Part shown: positions 27,235 through 37,002 of the stretch, in pieces
Numbering within the stretch: position 1 is the stretch's first letter
Layout: each line of letters begins with the position of its first letter
Source of the DNA: Arthrobacter pascens
Lineage (GTDB): Bacteria > Actinomycetota > Actinomycetes > Actinomycetales > Micrococcaceae
Length of the DNA stretch: 64,000 bases
Reading direction: 5' to 3'
NCBI RefSeq assembly: GCF_030816475.1
Contig: NZ_JAUSXF010000001.1
Coordinates: 3,534,001 to 3,598,000 of the forward strand
Made by a program: the position numbers and the translations under genes
The notes under the pieces: generated by a model
What the model was told of the DNA's origin: nothing
The model's database searches: none
The model's input: the letters and a program-made list of their open reading frames with translations, nothing else

Positions 27235-28329
27235 CTACGCGAGGGGAACCAGGCGGCCTTCGGCCTCGAGTTGGCGTTCGATGAGGCGCCGCACCCACAT
27301 GCCGCCGGCATCGATGTTCAGGTTGTAGAACTCGTAGTCCGGGTTGGCATCGATGGCCGCCTGCTGCGCGGCAAGCATTGCCTCGTCTTCGCCGAAGACG
27401 CCGTGCACGCCGTCGCGCAGCTGGGTGGTGATCAGCTGGCTGTCCAGGCGGTAGTTACGCATGAACGCCCAGAAATAATGGCAGGTCTTGTCGCTTTCCG
27501 GCGTGATGGCATTCATGACGAAGCCGTTGACGCCCTGGCTCCGGTCGCCCTCAAAAGCCCCCGTCCCGGATTTGGCCACCCCGACATCAATGTTGATGAC
27601 AGAGGGGGAACGGAAGGTGATGATCTGCCAGCGGTCCACCTTGCCCTCAAAACCCGGGAACCTGTCCCTCATGTTCTTCAGCCAGAACGGCGGTGCATCA
27701 ATGTTGAACATCCAGCGCGCCACTGTCACGGTCTCATCATCATGCGTGACCACAAAGTCGGATTCGCTGAGTTCTTCCTGGCCGATTGAGGAGGAGTGGA
27801 TGAATTCCTCGTGCGTGAGGTCCATGAGGTTATCCAGGACCAGCTGAAAGTTGCACGGGGCGTAGATCGTTTCCCCGTCGCCGGTCCAATCCGGGGAGTC
27901 GAGCTGGTGCATGTCCGGGACGAGCCGAGGGTCGGCCTTGGCGGGGTCACCAAGCCACACCCAGACGTACCGGTAGCGCTCGACTATCGGGAATGAGGGC
28001 ACCGTGGCGCTCGGGTTGATCGTTTCCTGAGCGGGCATTGACACGCAGCGGCCCGCGGAGTTGTAGACAATGCCGTGGTAGGGGCATTGGATCCTGTCCT
28101 GGCCGAGGGTCTTGCCCATCGAAAGCGGTGCCAGCCTGTGCCAGCAGGCGTCCGCGAGGGCCACAGCCTTGCCGTCCTCAGCGCGGTAGAGCGCCAGGGG
28201 ACGGCCTGCCACCTTCCGGGACATGGGTTTACGTGTGACTTCCTTGTCCCATGCTGCGACGTACCAGGCATCCAGGGGGTACCCGGGGAGCTTGTTCGTT
28301 GTGGAGCTCTGGGTCCGCACAGCTGTCAC
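27235..28329 (-). CDS. vanA: Rieske aromatic oxygenase, vanillate O-demethylase oxygenase type
   Basis: 364 residues. Rieske ligands Cys62-His64 (ACWHRLAP) and Cys82-His85 (CPYHG). The mononuclear iron motif lies in DNLMDLTHEEFIH (about residues 165-177). Length and motif spacing fit VanA, which demethylates vanillate to protocatechuate and formaldehyde. The start is GTG with GGAAGGA 6 nt upstream. The reductase follows after 29 bp. It is first gene of a five-gene run (oxygenase, reductase, AraC, aldehyde and alcohol dehydrogenases) and divergent from a PadR regulator. Related aryl-methyl ethers are alternative substrates. Confidence 0.88.
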   Translation of the reverse strand: MTAVRTQSSTTNKLPGYPLDAWYVAAWDKEVTRKPMSRKVAGRPLALYRAEDGKAVALADACWHRLAPLSMGKTLGQDRIQCPYHGIVYNSAGRCVSMPAQETINPSATVPSFPIVERYRYVWVWLGDPAKADPRLVPDMHQLDSPDWTGDGETIYAPCNFQLVLDNLMDLTHEEFIHSSSIGQEELSESDFVVTHDDETVTVARWMFNIDAPPFWLKNMRDRFPGFEGKVDRWQIITFRSPSVINIDVGVAKSGTGAFEGDRSQGVNGFVMNAITPESDKTCHYFWAFMRNYRLDSQLITTQLRDGVHGVFGEDEAMLAAQQAAIDANPDYEFYNLNIDAGGMWVRRLIERQLEAEGRLVPLA

Positions 28330-28425
28330 GATGATTCCTTCCGGTCTCCCGGGGCGTCGACAATGACGGAGCCGGGCTGGTTCTCAAGAAACGGGCAAAG
28401 GGGGCCGGCATCAATACCTATCCCC

Positions 28426-28468
28426 ATAGTTAATGTGGTGGATCACAGACTAACTATGGATATAGTTA
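28426..28468. promoter_or_regulatory. PadR-type operator half-sites between vanA and padR
   Basis: Three copies of one heptamer: ATAGTTA (28426-28432), its complement TAACTAT (28451-28457) and ATAGTTA (28462-28468). The last two form an inverted repeat with a 4-nt spacer; the first two form one with an 18-nt spacer. The site lies 28 bp before the padR start and about 95 bp from vanA. Confidence 0.6.
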
Positions 28469-28495
28469 TTTGCAAGAGGACAGGGGAGAGACTGC

Positions 28496-29083
28496 ATGAG
28501 TCTTCGCTATGCGTTGTTGGCGCTCCTTTCTGTGGAGCCCATGACCGGCTATGACCTGTCCAAGAGGTTTGAGTCCTCGGTGGGACATGTCTGGCACGCA
28601 CCCGACTCGCAGATCTACCCGGAACTGCGCCGAATGGAAAAGGACTCCCTGCTCACAGGGGAAGAGGTCCCCTGGGGCCCGCGGGCCACGAAGACCCGGT
28701 ACCGGATCACGGCGGCGGGAACCGCGGCTTTCCGGGAATGGATGAACACCCCGCTGGAGTACTCACGGGAGCGTGATCCCGTGCACCTCAAGGCTGCCTA
28801 CCTCGAATGGGCCTCGCCTGAATCAGCACGCGCGCAGATGAGGGCCCATATCGCCTATCATGAGGTGCGCCGGGAGCAGTGGGAAAACATGATCGCGGAG
28901 CTCCGCAGCGGGACCAACATCATGCTGGCGAAACGTCTCGAAGTGACCCCGGAAGAGGACCGCGATCGCACGGTGCAGTTCAAAATCTTCACCTACGAAG
29001 GGCTGGTCGCCCGGGCCGCGACCGAAATCGACTGGGCCCGCCGCGGCCTGGAGCTCATAGACCTTCTCGACGGCGGGACCTGA
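28496..29083 (+). CDS. PadR family transcriptional regulator
   Basis: 195 residues. The N-terminal winged helix SLRYALLALLSVEPMTGYDL, then WHAPDSQIYPELRRMEKDSL is the classic PadR domain; the C-terminal half is the Vir-like helical dimerisation domain with MRAHIAYHEVRREQWENM. PadR repressors often control phenolic acid breakdown, which matches the divergent aromatic operon. GGGGAGAG lies 6 nt before the ATG. Confidence 0.92.
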   Translation: MSLRYALLALLSVEPMTGYDLSKRFESSVGHVWHAPDSQIYPELRRMEKDSLLTGEEVPWGPRATKTRYRITAAGTAAFREWMNTPLEYSRERDPVHLKAAYLEWASPESARAQMRAHIAYHEVRREQWENMIAELRSGTNIMLAKRLEVTPEEDRDRTVQFKIFTYEGLVARAATEIDWARRGLELIDLLDGGT

Positions 29084-29103
29084 GTAAGCGCATCGGAGAG
29101 GAG

Positions 29104-29135
29104 AGGAGTGGCTGCCTTCCGCGGCCACTACTCCT
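29104..29135. terminator. Possible convergent terminator
   Basis: AGGAGTGGC (29104-29112) and GCCACTACTCCT (29124-29135) pair with a 3-nt bulge, between padR and the convergent gntR gene. Stability is modest. Confidence 0.35.
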
Positions 29136-29836
29136 TATTTCAGCAGGGCGACATCAGACACGAGATCGATGTGCTCCAGCATGGCCGCAGAGGCAGCCTC
29201 GGGGTTTTGCTGGCGGATGGCATCGGCGATCCTGCGGTGCGAGGCCAGTGACTGCTCCGGCCGGCCGGGCTGCCCGAGCGATTCGAGGCGGGTTTCCAGG
29301 ATCATTCCGGCAATGAACGACATGAGCTGCGCCAGCACTGCGGAGTGCGCCGCGGCCGTGACGGCCTGGTGGAACAGTTCGTCGCCATGCGCACCCTTGG
29401 CGCCTGAAGCCACTTCTTCGGCCATGGCGTCCAGCGCCTTGTCGATGGCCCTCATGTCCGCGTCCGTCCGCCTGGCGGCGGCGAGCTCAGCGAGCTTGAC
29501 CTCGAGGGTGCTTCGCGCTTCGACAATCTCCGGGAGCCGGCTGCGGTGCTCGCGCAGGCCCTTGATCACGGATGGAACGTTGGGCCGGTAGACAAGCACT
29601 GCTCCCGTTCCATGCTGGACATCAATCACGCCGAGGACTTCCAAGGCAACAAGGGCCTGGGCCAGCGTCGCCCGCGAGACGCCCAGCCGTTCAGCCAGGT
29701 CGCGCTCAGCCGGAAGAGTGTCCCCCGGGCCCAGCTGCGCGGCCTCGATGAACTCCATGAGCTGCTCCACCAGCTGCTCGTAAAGCCTTGGCCGCGAGAC
29801 CCGGGAGATGTGATGCGTGGCTGTCTTCTTTGGCAT
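29135..29836 (-). CDS. GntR family regulator, FadR/FCD subfamily
   Basis: 233 residues. An N-terminal winged helix (SRPRLYEQLVEQLMEFIEAA, DTLPAERDLAERLGVSRATL) is followed by an all-helical FCD domain whose His and Asp residues (HGDELFHQAVTAAAHS) usually bind a metal and a small organic acid. It is divergent from the MatC-like carrier, in the same place as MatR in malonate operons, so it is the likely regulator of that cluster. GGAAGGA precedes the ATG. Confidence 0.92.
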   Translation of the reverse strand: MPKKTATHHISRVSRPRLYEQLVEQLMEFIEAAQLGPGDTLPAERDLAERLGVSRATLAQALVALEVLGVIDVQHGTGAVLVYRPNVPSVIKGLREHRSRLPEIVEARSTLEVKLAELAAARRTDADMRAIDKALDAMAEEVASGAKGAHGDELFHQAVTAAAHSAVLAQLMSFIAGMILETRLESLGQPGRPEQSLASHRRIADAIRQQNPEAASAAMLEHIDLVSDVALLK

Positions 29837-29970
29837 GCCCGTCCTTCCGCGACGTTCTTGGCACCAGCTTAGCGGAGAACTATTGACAAACTCACCGGGT
29901 GTCTAGGAGGCTAGGCCAGTGAGCCAGTAAGCCACGTCACATCAATCTCTCTTGATCCGGAGGAACAAAG

Positions 29971-31368
29971 ATGTCCGCTCCCGTCCTTTCCATCATCATC
30001 CTGGCGGTGATGTTCCTGCTGGCCACGGTGCTGCCCCTCAACATGGGTGCCCTGGCCTTTGTGGGAGCTTTCCTGCTGGGCTCGGTCGTCCTTGGCATGT
30101 CAACCAATGACATCCTGGCCAATTTCCCCGGCGGTCTGTTCCTCACGATCGTTGGTGTCACCTACCTCTTCGCCATCGCCCAGAACAACGGAACCATCGA
30201 CTTGCTGGTGCGAGGCGCCGTGCGGTTGGTGGGCAACAAAGTGGCCCTCATTCCCTGGGTCATGTTCGCCATTACCGCGGTGATCACCGCCGTCGGCGCA
30301 CTGTCTCCCGCCGCCGTCGCCATCATCGCGCCGATCGCGCTGAGCTTCGCCGCCAAACACAAAATCAATCCGCTGATGATGGGCATGATGGTCATCCACG
30401 GCGCACAGGCCGGCGGCTTCTCCCCCATCGCCGTTTACGGGGTCACGGTCAACGGCATCATCGCCAAAACAGAACTCGCGGCGAGCCCCATGGCAATTTT
30501 CCTGGCCAGCCTGATCTTCAACTTCCTCATTGCCCTGGTTCTCTTCATCGTCCTCGGCGGCAGCAAGCTGCTCGCCACGAAAGCCGGTCGTCTCGTGGGC
30601 CACGCCGCGGAGTCGCGAATGGCCGTCAGCGTCGGGGCCCGCGCGGCGGGTGTCACGCTGCAAGGCTCCGGTTCGGACATCTCCTCCGCCTCCGTTTCCG
30701 GGGCGGGGACCGCTTCCGGCGCCTCGTCTGAGGGCCGGACAGCGGGGACTGAATCCCATGGCGCCCGCGCCAGCATGCCCCAGCTCGTCACCATCCTGGG
30801 CCTGATCGCCCTGGCCGTCATCTCGTTGGGATTCAAGGTCGACGTCGGATTCGTCTCGATCACCATCGCCATCGTTCTGGCACTTGTCTCCCCGGCCGCC
30901 CAGAAGGGGGCGGTGAACAAGATCAGTTGGTCCACCGTGCTGCTGATCTGCGGCATGCTGACCTTCGTCGGCGTCCTTGAGGAAGCTGGCACCATCAAAT
31001 TCGTCTCCGGCGGGGTCGCGGATCTGGGCATGCCCCTCATGGCTGCCCTGCTGATCTGCTACATCGGTGCCGTAGTATCCGCCTTCGCCTCCTCCACTGC
31101 CATCCTCGCGGCCCTCATCCCGCTTGCTGTGCCGTTCCTTGCGACAGGCCAAATTGGGGCCGTCGGCGTCATCGCGGCGCTCGCAGTCTCCGCCACGATC
31201 GTGGACGTTTCACCTTTCTCAACGAACGGAGCCCTGGTGCTCGCCAACGCCCCTGAAGACGTGGACAAGGAGAAGTTCTACAAGCAGATCCTGGCCTACA
31301 GCGGCATCGTCGTCATCGCGGGTCCGGTTATCGCGTGGCTGGCGATGGTGGTCCCGGGCTGGATGTAG
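29971..31368 (+). CDS. MatC-like SLC13-family dicarboxylate carrier
   Basis: 465 residues with 11-12 helices. The N-terminal half (LNMGALAFVGAFLLGSVVLG, AIAQNNGTIDLLVRGAVRL) is the MatC N-terminal domain; a hydrophilic Ser/Gly-rich loop (about residues 220-265) separates it from the second half with FASSTAILAALIPLAVPFL, the SSTA signature near the transport site. MatC carriers import malonate or related dicarboxylates. GGAGG lies 7 nt before the ATG. It is the first gene of an operon with a CoA-transferase and a carboxyltransferase; the substrate is inferred from this. Confidence 0.85.
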   Translation: MSAPVLSIIILAVMFLLATVLPLNMGALAFVGAFLLGSVVLGMSTNDILANFPGGLFLTIVGVTYLFAIAQNNGTIDLLVRGAVRLVGNKVALIPWVMFAITAVITAVGALSPAAVAIIAPIALSFAAKHKINPLMMGMMVIHGAQAGGFSPIAVYGVTVNGIIAKTELAASPMAIFLASLIFNFLIALVLFIVLGGSKLLATKAGRLVGHAAESRMAVSVGARAAGVTLQGSGSDISSASVSGAGTASGASSEGRTAGTESHGARASMPQLVTILGLIALAVISLGFKVDVGFVSITIAIVLALVSPAAQKGAVNKISWSTVLLICGMLTFVGVLEEAGTIKFVSGGVADLGMPLMAALLICYIGAVVSAFASSTAILAALIPLAVPFLATGQIGAVGVIAALAVSATIVDVSPFSTNGALVLANAPEDVDKEKFYKQILAYSGIVVIAGPVIAWLAMVVPGWM

Positions 31369-31438
31369 CCGGCACGAAACGCATGCAGCAGACCAGCCAC
31401 CGGCAATCTCCCGAACTGCAAGAAAAGGACCAGCCATC

Positions 31439-32707
31439 ATGAGCACCGAATCCATGTCCCCAGCTGAAGGCCCCCTCTCGGGCTATCTCGTAGTGGACCT
31501 GAGCCGTGCCCTCGCCGGGCCCCACGCCGGAATGATGCTCGCTGACCTCGGCGCGCGGGTCATCAAGGTCGAAAACCCGGGAACCGGGGACGACACGCGG
31601 GGATGGGGGCCGCCCTTCGTCGGCCCTGACGACGATCCCCAGGCCACGTACTTCCTGTCCTGCAACCGCAACAAAGAGTCCATCGCGCTGGACTTGAAGA
31701 GCGACGACGGGCGCTCGGTGCTGCGCGAACTCATAGGACGCGCCGACGTGGTGATCGAGAACTTCCGCCCCGGCGTGCTGGACCGGCTGGGGTTCCCGGC
31801 CGCAAAAATGCATGCCCTGAACCCCGCCCTGGTCATCCTGTCGATCACCGGCTTCGGCCACGACGGGCCCGAATCCTGGCGCAGCGGCTACGACCAGATC
31901 CTCCAGGGCGAGGCGGGGCTCATGTCACTGACGGGGTCGGGCCCGGACGACCCCCAGCGGGTGGGAGTGCCCATTGCCGATCTGCTCTCCGGGATGTACG
32001 GGGCATTCGGCACCCTGGCAGCCTTGCTCCAGCGCGAACGGACGGGCCAGGGGCAGATCGTCCGGACGTCCCTGCTCGCGGCGCTGATCGGCGTCCATGC
32101 CTTTCAGGGCACCCGGGCCACCGTTGCGGGCGAGACTCCGAAGGCTCAGGGCAATCACCACCCATCCATCGCGCCCTACGGGCTTTTCCACTGCCGGCAG
32201 GGGCGCGTACAGATCAGCGTGGGCAGCGAGAAGCTATGGACCACGTTTGCCTCGGCCTTCGGGATTGACGCCGCCCTGCCGGAATTCGCGACGAACGCAG
32301 ACCGGGTACGGAACCGGGAAAAGGTCATCGAAGAAGTGGAGCGCGTATTCTCCGACATCGACGCCGAACCGCTGCTCGCCAAACTGAACGAAGCCGGAAT
32401 TCCGGCCGGCAAGGTGCGGACCCTGGACGAAGTCTACGCATGGGAGCAGGTCCGCTCCCAAGGCCTGGTGATCGACGTCGACCACCGAATCCTCGGCAAT
32501 GTCAGCCTCCCCGGGCCCCCGCTGCGCTTCTTCAGCACCTCCGATACCGCCGAAACGACGCTCAAGGCCCATACGGCGCCGCCGCTGCTGGATCAGGACG
32601 GGGAACAGATCCGGCAATGGCTTGGACTGGCACCCGCCGGCCGGACCGGTAAAGGCGCAAGCAACGGCGCAGTTAACGGAGCTGCCAATCCAGGGGAAGA
32701 ACATTGA
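31439..32707 (+). CDS. CaiB/BaiF family CoA-transferase (type III)
   Basis: 422 residues from the ATG at 31439 with AAGGA upstream; the frame is open further back inside the carrier gene but without a start site. Signatures are VVDLSRALAGPHAGMMLADL, GARVIKVENPGTGDDTRGWG, and VVIENFRPGVLDRLGF with the neighbouring Asp acting as nucleophile in this family. It moves CoA between carboxylic acids. A Gly/Ala/Asn-rich tail of about 20 residues follows the fold. It begins 70 bp after the carrier, and its stop overlaps the next start by 4 bp (TTGA). Confidence 0.9.
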   Translation: MSTESMSPAEGPLSGYLVVDLSRALAGPHAGMMLADLGARVIKVENPGTGDDTRGWGPPFVGPDDDPQATYFLSCNRNKESIALDLKSDDGRSVLRELIGRADVVIENFRPGVLDRLGFPAAKMHALNPALVILSITGFGHDGPESWRSGYDQILQGEAGLMSLTGSGPDDPQRVGVPIADLLSGMYGAFGTLAALLQRERTGQGQIVRTSLLAALIGVHAFQGTRATVAGETPKAQGNHHPSIAPYGLFHCRQGRVQISVGSEKLWTTFASAFGIDAALPEFATNADRVRNREKVIEEVERVFSDIDAEPLLAKLNEAGIPAGKVRTLDEVYAWEQVRSQGLVIDVDHRILGNVSLPGPPLRFFSTSDTAETTLKAHTAPPLLDQDGEQIRQWLGLAPAGRTGKGASNGAVNGAANPGEEH

Positions 32708-34212
32708 GCACGCCGACAGGCCAGAAAGCCCGTCATCTGGACGCCACCGAACTCATCACCACCGTGCTGGATCCGGGCTCCTACACCAGCTGGGACAGTC
32801 GGGCGGTAGACCCCGATCCCAGCCCCGATTACCGGCAGGAACTGGCGGCCGCGCGCGAAAAGACCGGCGTGGACGAGTCCGTGCTGACCGGAGAAGGCCT
32901 GATCCGCGGCCGCAGGGTGGCAGTCATCGTCAGTGAATTCCGCTTCCTGGGCGGCTCCATCGGGCTGGCCGCGTCGGAACGGATCGTGATCGCCGTCGAG
33001 CGGGCAACGCGGGAGGGCCTTCCGCTTCTGGCCGGGCCGGCGTCCGGCGGCACACGCATGCAGGAAGGCACCATCGCTTTCCTGTCCATGGTGAAAATCA
33101 GCGCCGCGGTGCGGGCCCACCGCCAGGCCGGGCTGCCCTACCTGGTTTACCTCCGCCATCCCACCACCGGCGGTGTGATGGCATCATGGGGATCCCTCGG
33201 GCACATCACCGTGGCCGAGCCCGGCGCCCTGCTCGGCTTCCTGGGGCCCCGCGTCTACGAGGCGCTGTACGGCGGCCCCTTCCCGGACAATGTCCAGGTG
33301 GCCGAGAATCTCTTCGACAAGGGGCTCGTGGACGCGGTGGTCCCGCCCTGGCAGCTGTCCGACGTCGTCGACCGTGCACTGAGCATTCTGGTGACGGGAC
33401 CGCAGCCGAGGATCCGCCAGCCGCGCACCCTCGCTGTCAGGCCGTCCGATGCCGGGGCGTGGACATCAATCCAGATCTCCCGGAATCCGCGGCGTCCGGA
33501 CCTGCGCCAGCTGCTGGCCCACGGTGCCCGCGATGTGCTTCCACTTAATGGCACGGGCCAGGGGGAAAAGGACCCGGGATTGCTGCTTGCCCTGGCCCGC
33601 TTTGGCCAGATGTCCTGTGTGGTGATCGGCCACACGCGGCCCCGGCCATCGCAGGAGACAGCGATGGGCCCGGCATCGCTCCGGGAGGCGCGGCGCGGGA
33701 TGCGGCTGGCCGAGGAGCTCGGGCTGCCGCTGCTGACGGTGATCGACACGGGTGGCGCAGCCCTCTCCAAGGAAGCCGAAGAAGGAGGATTGGCCGGCGA
33801 AATCGCCAGGTCGCTGCACGACCTCATTGGCCTGAATTCACCCACTGTGTCAGTACTGCTGGGTCAGGGAGCGGGTGGCGGCGCACTGGCTCTGCTGCCG
33901 GCCGACCGGACCATCGCCGCCCAGCATGCCTGGCTCTCGCCGCTGCCGCCGGAAGGCGCCAGCGCCATCGTGCACCGCAGCATCGACTTTGCCGCCGAGA
34001 TGTCTCAGGCACAGGGCGTCAACGTCGGATCCCTGTATGCCTGCGGCCTGGTGGAGCACATCGTGGACGAACGCGGCGACGCCGCGCTGGAGGCCCGGGC
34101 CTTCTGCCAGCGCATGGGACAGGCGATCGAATACGAACTAGCCACGCTGTCTACGTCGGGGATCAGCGAACTGCTGACAGGGCGGCTGGAGAAGTACCGC
34201 AACCTTCGTTGA
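32704..34212 (+). CDS. Fused acyl-CoA carboxyltransferase (beta and alpha halves in one chain)
   Basis: 502 residues with two crotonase-like halves. The first (about 60-235) has EFRFLGGSIGLAASERIVIA and a PLLAGPASGGTRMQEGTIAF oxyanion region; the second (about 290-480) has the PLLTVIDTGGAALSKEAEEG and GQGAGGGALALLPADRTIAA segments typical of AccA. No zinc ribbon, no biotin carrier and no biotin carboxylase are present or nearby. The start is TTG, coupled to the CoA-transferase. In this context it may decarboxylate a malonyl-type CoA ester rather than carboxylate one, like the MdcD/MdcE subunits of malonate decarboxylase; this is inference. Its stop directly abuts the tRNA gene. Confidence 0.82.
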   Translation: MSTPTGQKARHLDATELITTVLDPGSYTSWDSRAVDPDPSPDYRQELAAAREKTGVDESVLTGEGLIRGRRVAVIVSEFRFLGGSIGLAASERIVIAVERATREGLPLLAGPASGGTRMQEGTIAFLSMVKISAAVRAHRQAGLPYLVYLRHPTTGGVMASWGSLGHITVAEPGALLGFLGPRVYEALYGGPFPDNVQVAENLFDKGLVDAVVPPWQLSDVVDRALSILVTGPQPRIRQPRTLAVRPSDAGAWTSIQISRNPRRPDLRQLLAHGARDVLPLNGTGQGEKDPGLLLALARFGQMSCVVIGHTRPRPSQETAMGPASLREARRGMRLAEELGLPLLTVIDTGGAALSKEAEEGGLAGEIARSLHDLIGLNSPTVSVLLGQGAGGGALALLPADRTIAAQHAWLSPLPPEGASAIVHRSIDFAAEMSQAQGVNVGSLYACGLVEHIVDERGDAALEARAFCQRMGQAIEYELATLSTSGISELLTGRLEKYRNLR

Positions 34213-34285
34213 GCCTCCTGTCGGATTCGAACCGACGACCCCCGCTTTACAAGAGCGGTGCTCTGGCCAACTGAGCTAAGGAGGC
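34213..34285 (-). tRNA. tRNA-Thr (UGU)
   Basis: A 73-nt cloverleaf on the minus strand. The acceptor GCCTCCT pairs with AGGAGGC. D arm TAGCTCAGTTGG; anticodon stem CCGCT/AGCGG with loop CTTGTAA, anticodon TGT; T arm GTCGGTTCGAATCCGAC. CCA is not encoded. Its 3' end touches the stop codon of the convergent carboxyltransferase gene. Confidence 0.96.
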
Positions 34286-34387
34286 GCGCCCCGGAGGGCC
34301 TGCGCAGAAACGACGCTAGATAAGGTTAGCCCAAGTCCACCCGCTGGTAAAAACGCCGGAACCAGCGGAAGCCGCACGGAACAACGA

Positions 34388-34423
34388 AGGCCCGGTTCCA
34401 GATCATTCCGGAACCGGGCCTTC
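34388..34423 (-). terminator. Terminator after the DsbA-like gene
   Basis: AAGGCCCGGTTCC (34388-34400) pairs perfectly with GGAACCGGGCCTT (34411-34423). It lies just past the stop of the minus-strand gene and before the tRNA. Confidence 0.85.
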
Positions 34424-34431
34424 GCGGCTAA

Positions 34432-35322
34432 CTAGCCTTTGGCGGCGATTGCAGCCTGGAGGAAGTCAGGGAACGGGGTCTGGGCGCTGTCGCCCTTGCC
34501 CCACTGCTTGCCGTCCACGAAAACTGTCGGAGTTCCGGTGACACCGATAGCGGCGGCCTCTTTGGTGGTGAAGGCCACGTAGGGCCGGTAGGTCTTGTCA
34601 TCAACGCATTTGCTGATGTCCTGGGCTCCGATGTCGGTGACCATCTTCTTCAGGTCGTTGTCTGAGATGCCTGCGCTGCCTTCTGCGGGCTGTTTCGCAA
34701 AGAGCGTGTCCACCAGCGCCGCGTACTTATCCGGTGATGAATTGGCAACGCACGCCGCGACGTTGGCGGCCCGGGAGGAGTAGTTCGTGGTGGACCTGGA
34801 ATCCAGGAACCCCAGCGGCCTGTATTCGACCGTGATCTTGCCGTCGTTTCGCAGGGAAGTCAGCTGCTCGTTGTACTTCGATTCGAAGTCCTTGCATACC
34901 GGGCAGATGAAGTCGATGTAGAGAACCACCTTGACGGGCTTTCCGGCCTCGGCTTCGGCGCCCGGTGCAACCACCTGGGCGGGGACTGTTGCGGGCTTGT
35001 CCGGCACGTCTGCCGCATTAACGGTGGTGGGCTCCGACTTGGCCACGTCCGTGTTGGCGAGCAATGTTACGCCGCCGTGGGCGTTTCCATTGGCAGGCGT
35101 GGGGCCCTGGTCCGCGATGGGTGCGTTCTGCTTCATGCTGGTGGTCACCACAAGTGCCACGATCACCAGGATGGCAACCACTGCCGCCACAATGCCCCAG
35201 CCGATCAGCAGTTTGTTGCGCTTGTCCTTTTTCAGCTGGGCTTCGCGGATGAGGCGCGCCTTCTCGCGTGCCTCCGCGGTTCGCTCAGCCTTGGACTTAC
35301 GTACTTCATTTGCGGGGGTCAT
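34432..35322 (-). CDS. Membrane-anchored DsbA-family thioredoxin-fold protein
   Basis: 296 residues from the ATG at 35322, which has AAGGA 7 nt upstream; the frame opens earlier but without a ribosome site. Order: a very basic cytoplasmic N-terminus (1-36), one membrane helix (about 38-61), a flexible Pro/Ala-rich stretch, then a thioredoxin fold with active site Cys140-Pro-Val-Cys143 (YIDFICPVCKDFESKY) and the cis-Pro region TGTPTVFVDG. It likely forms or isomerises disulfides in exported proteins on the outer face of the membrane. It resembles actinobacterial DsbA/G4 proteins. Confidence 0.9.
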   Translation of the reverse strand: MTPANEVRKSKAERTAEAREKARLIREAQLKKDKRNKLLIGWGIVAAVVAILVIVALVVTTSMKQNAPIADQGPTPANGNAHGGVTLLANTDVAKSEPTTVNAADVPDKPATVPAQVVAPGAEAEAGKPVKVVLYIDFICPVCKDFESKYNEQLTSLRNDGKITVEYRPLGFLDSRSTTNYSSRAANVAACVANSSPDKYAALVDTLFAKQPAEGSAGISDNDLKKMVTDIGAQDISKCVDDKTYRPYVAFTTKEAAAIGVTGTPTVFVDGKQWGKGDSAQTPFPDFLQAAIAAKG

Positions 35323-35419
35323 GTGTTCCTTGGGTCGATCGATGTGGGGACCACTCAGTGGCAACTTCATCATTTTAGGGGAGAAACCTAGGAGCTTGCG
35401 CTGTCAAGTATTCCTCCAG

Positions 35420-35449
35420 TTGACCAACGGACGAATAGCACGGAAGATT
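35420..35449 (+). promoter_or_regulatory. Candidate otsA promoter
   Basis: TTGACC (35420-35425) and AAGATT (35444-35449) with an 18-bp spacer, about 50 bp before the otsA start. The -10 match is moderate. Confidence 0.35.
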
Positions 35450-35499
35450 CCGCCCCGTTAGGGTGGGCTAAGAGGCACAAGCAACCCCAGGGGGCCGCA

Positions 35500-36991
<1,492 letters not shown>

Positions 36992-37002
<11 letters not shown>

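Noticed and set aside
29883..29970. TTGACA upstream of the MatC-like gene as a promoter
   Set aside because: The -35 match is perfect, but no convincing -10 hexamer lies 16-18 bp downstream, so I did not list a promoter.
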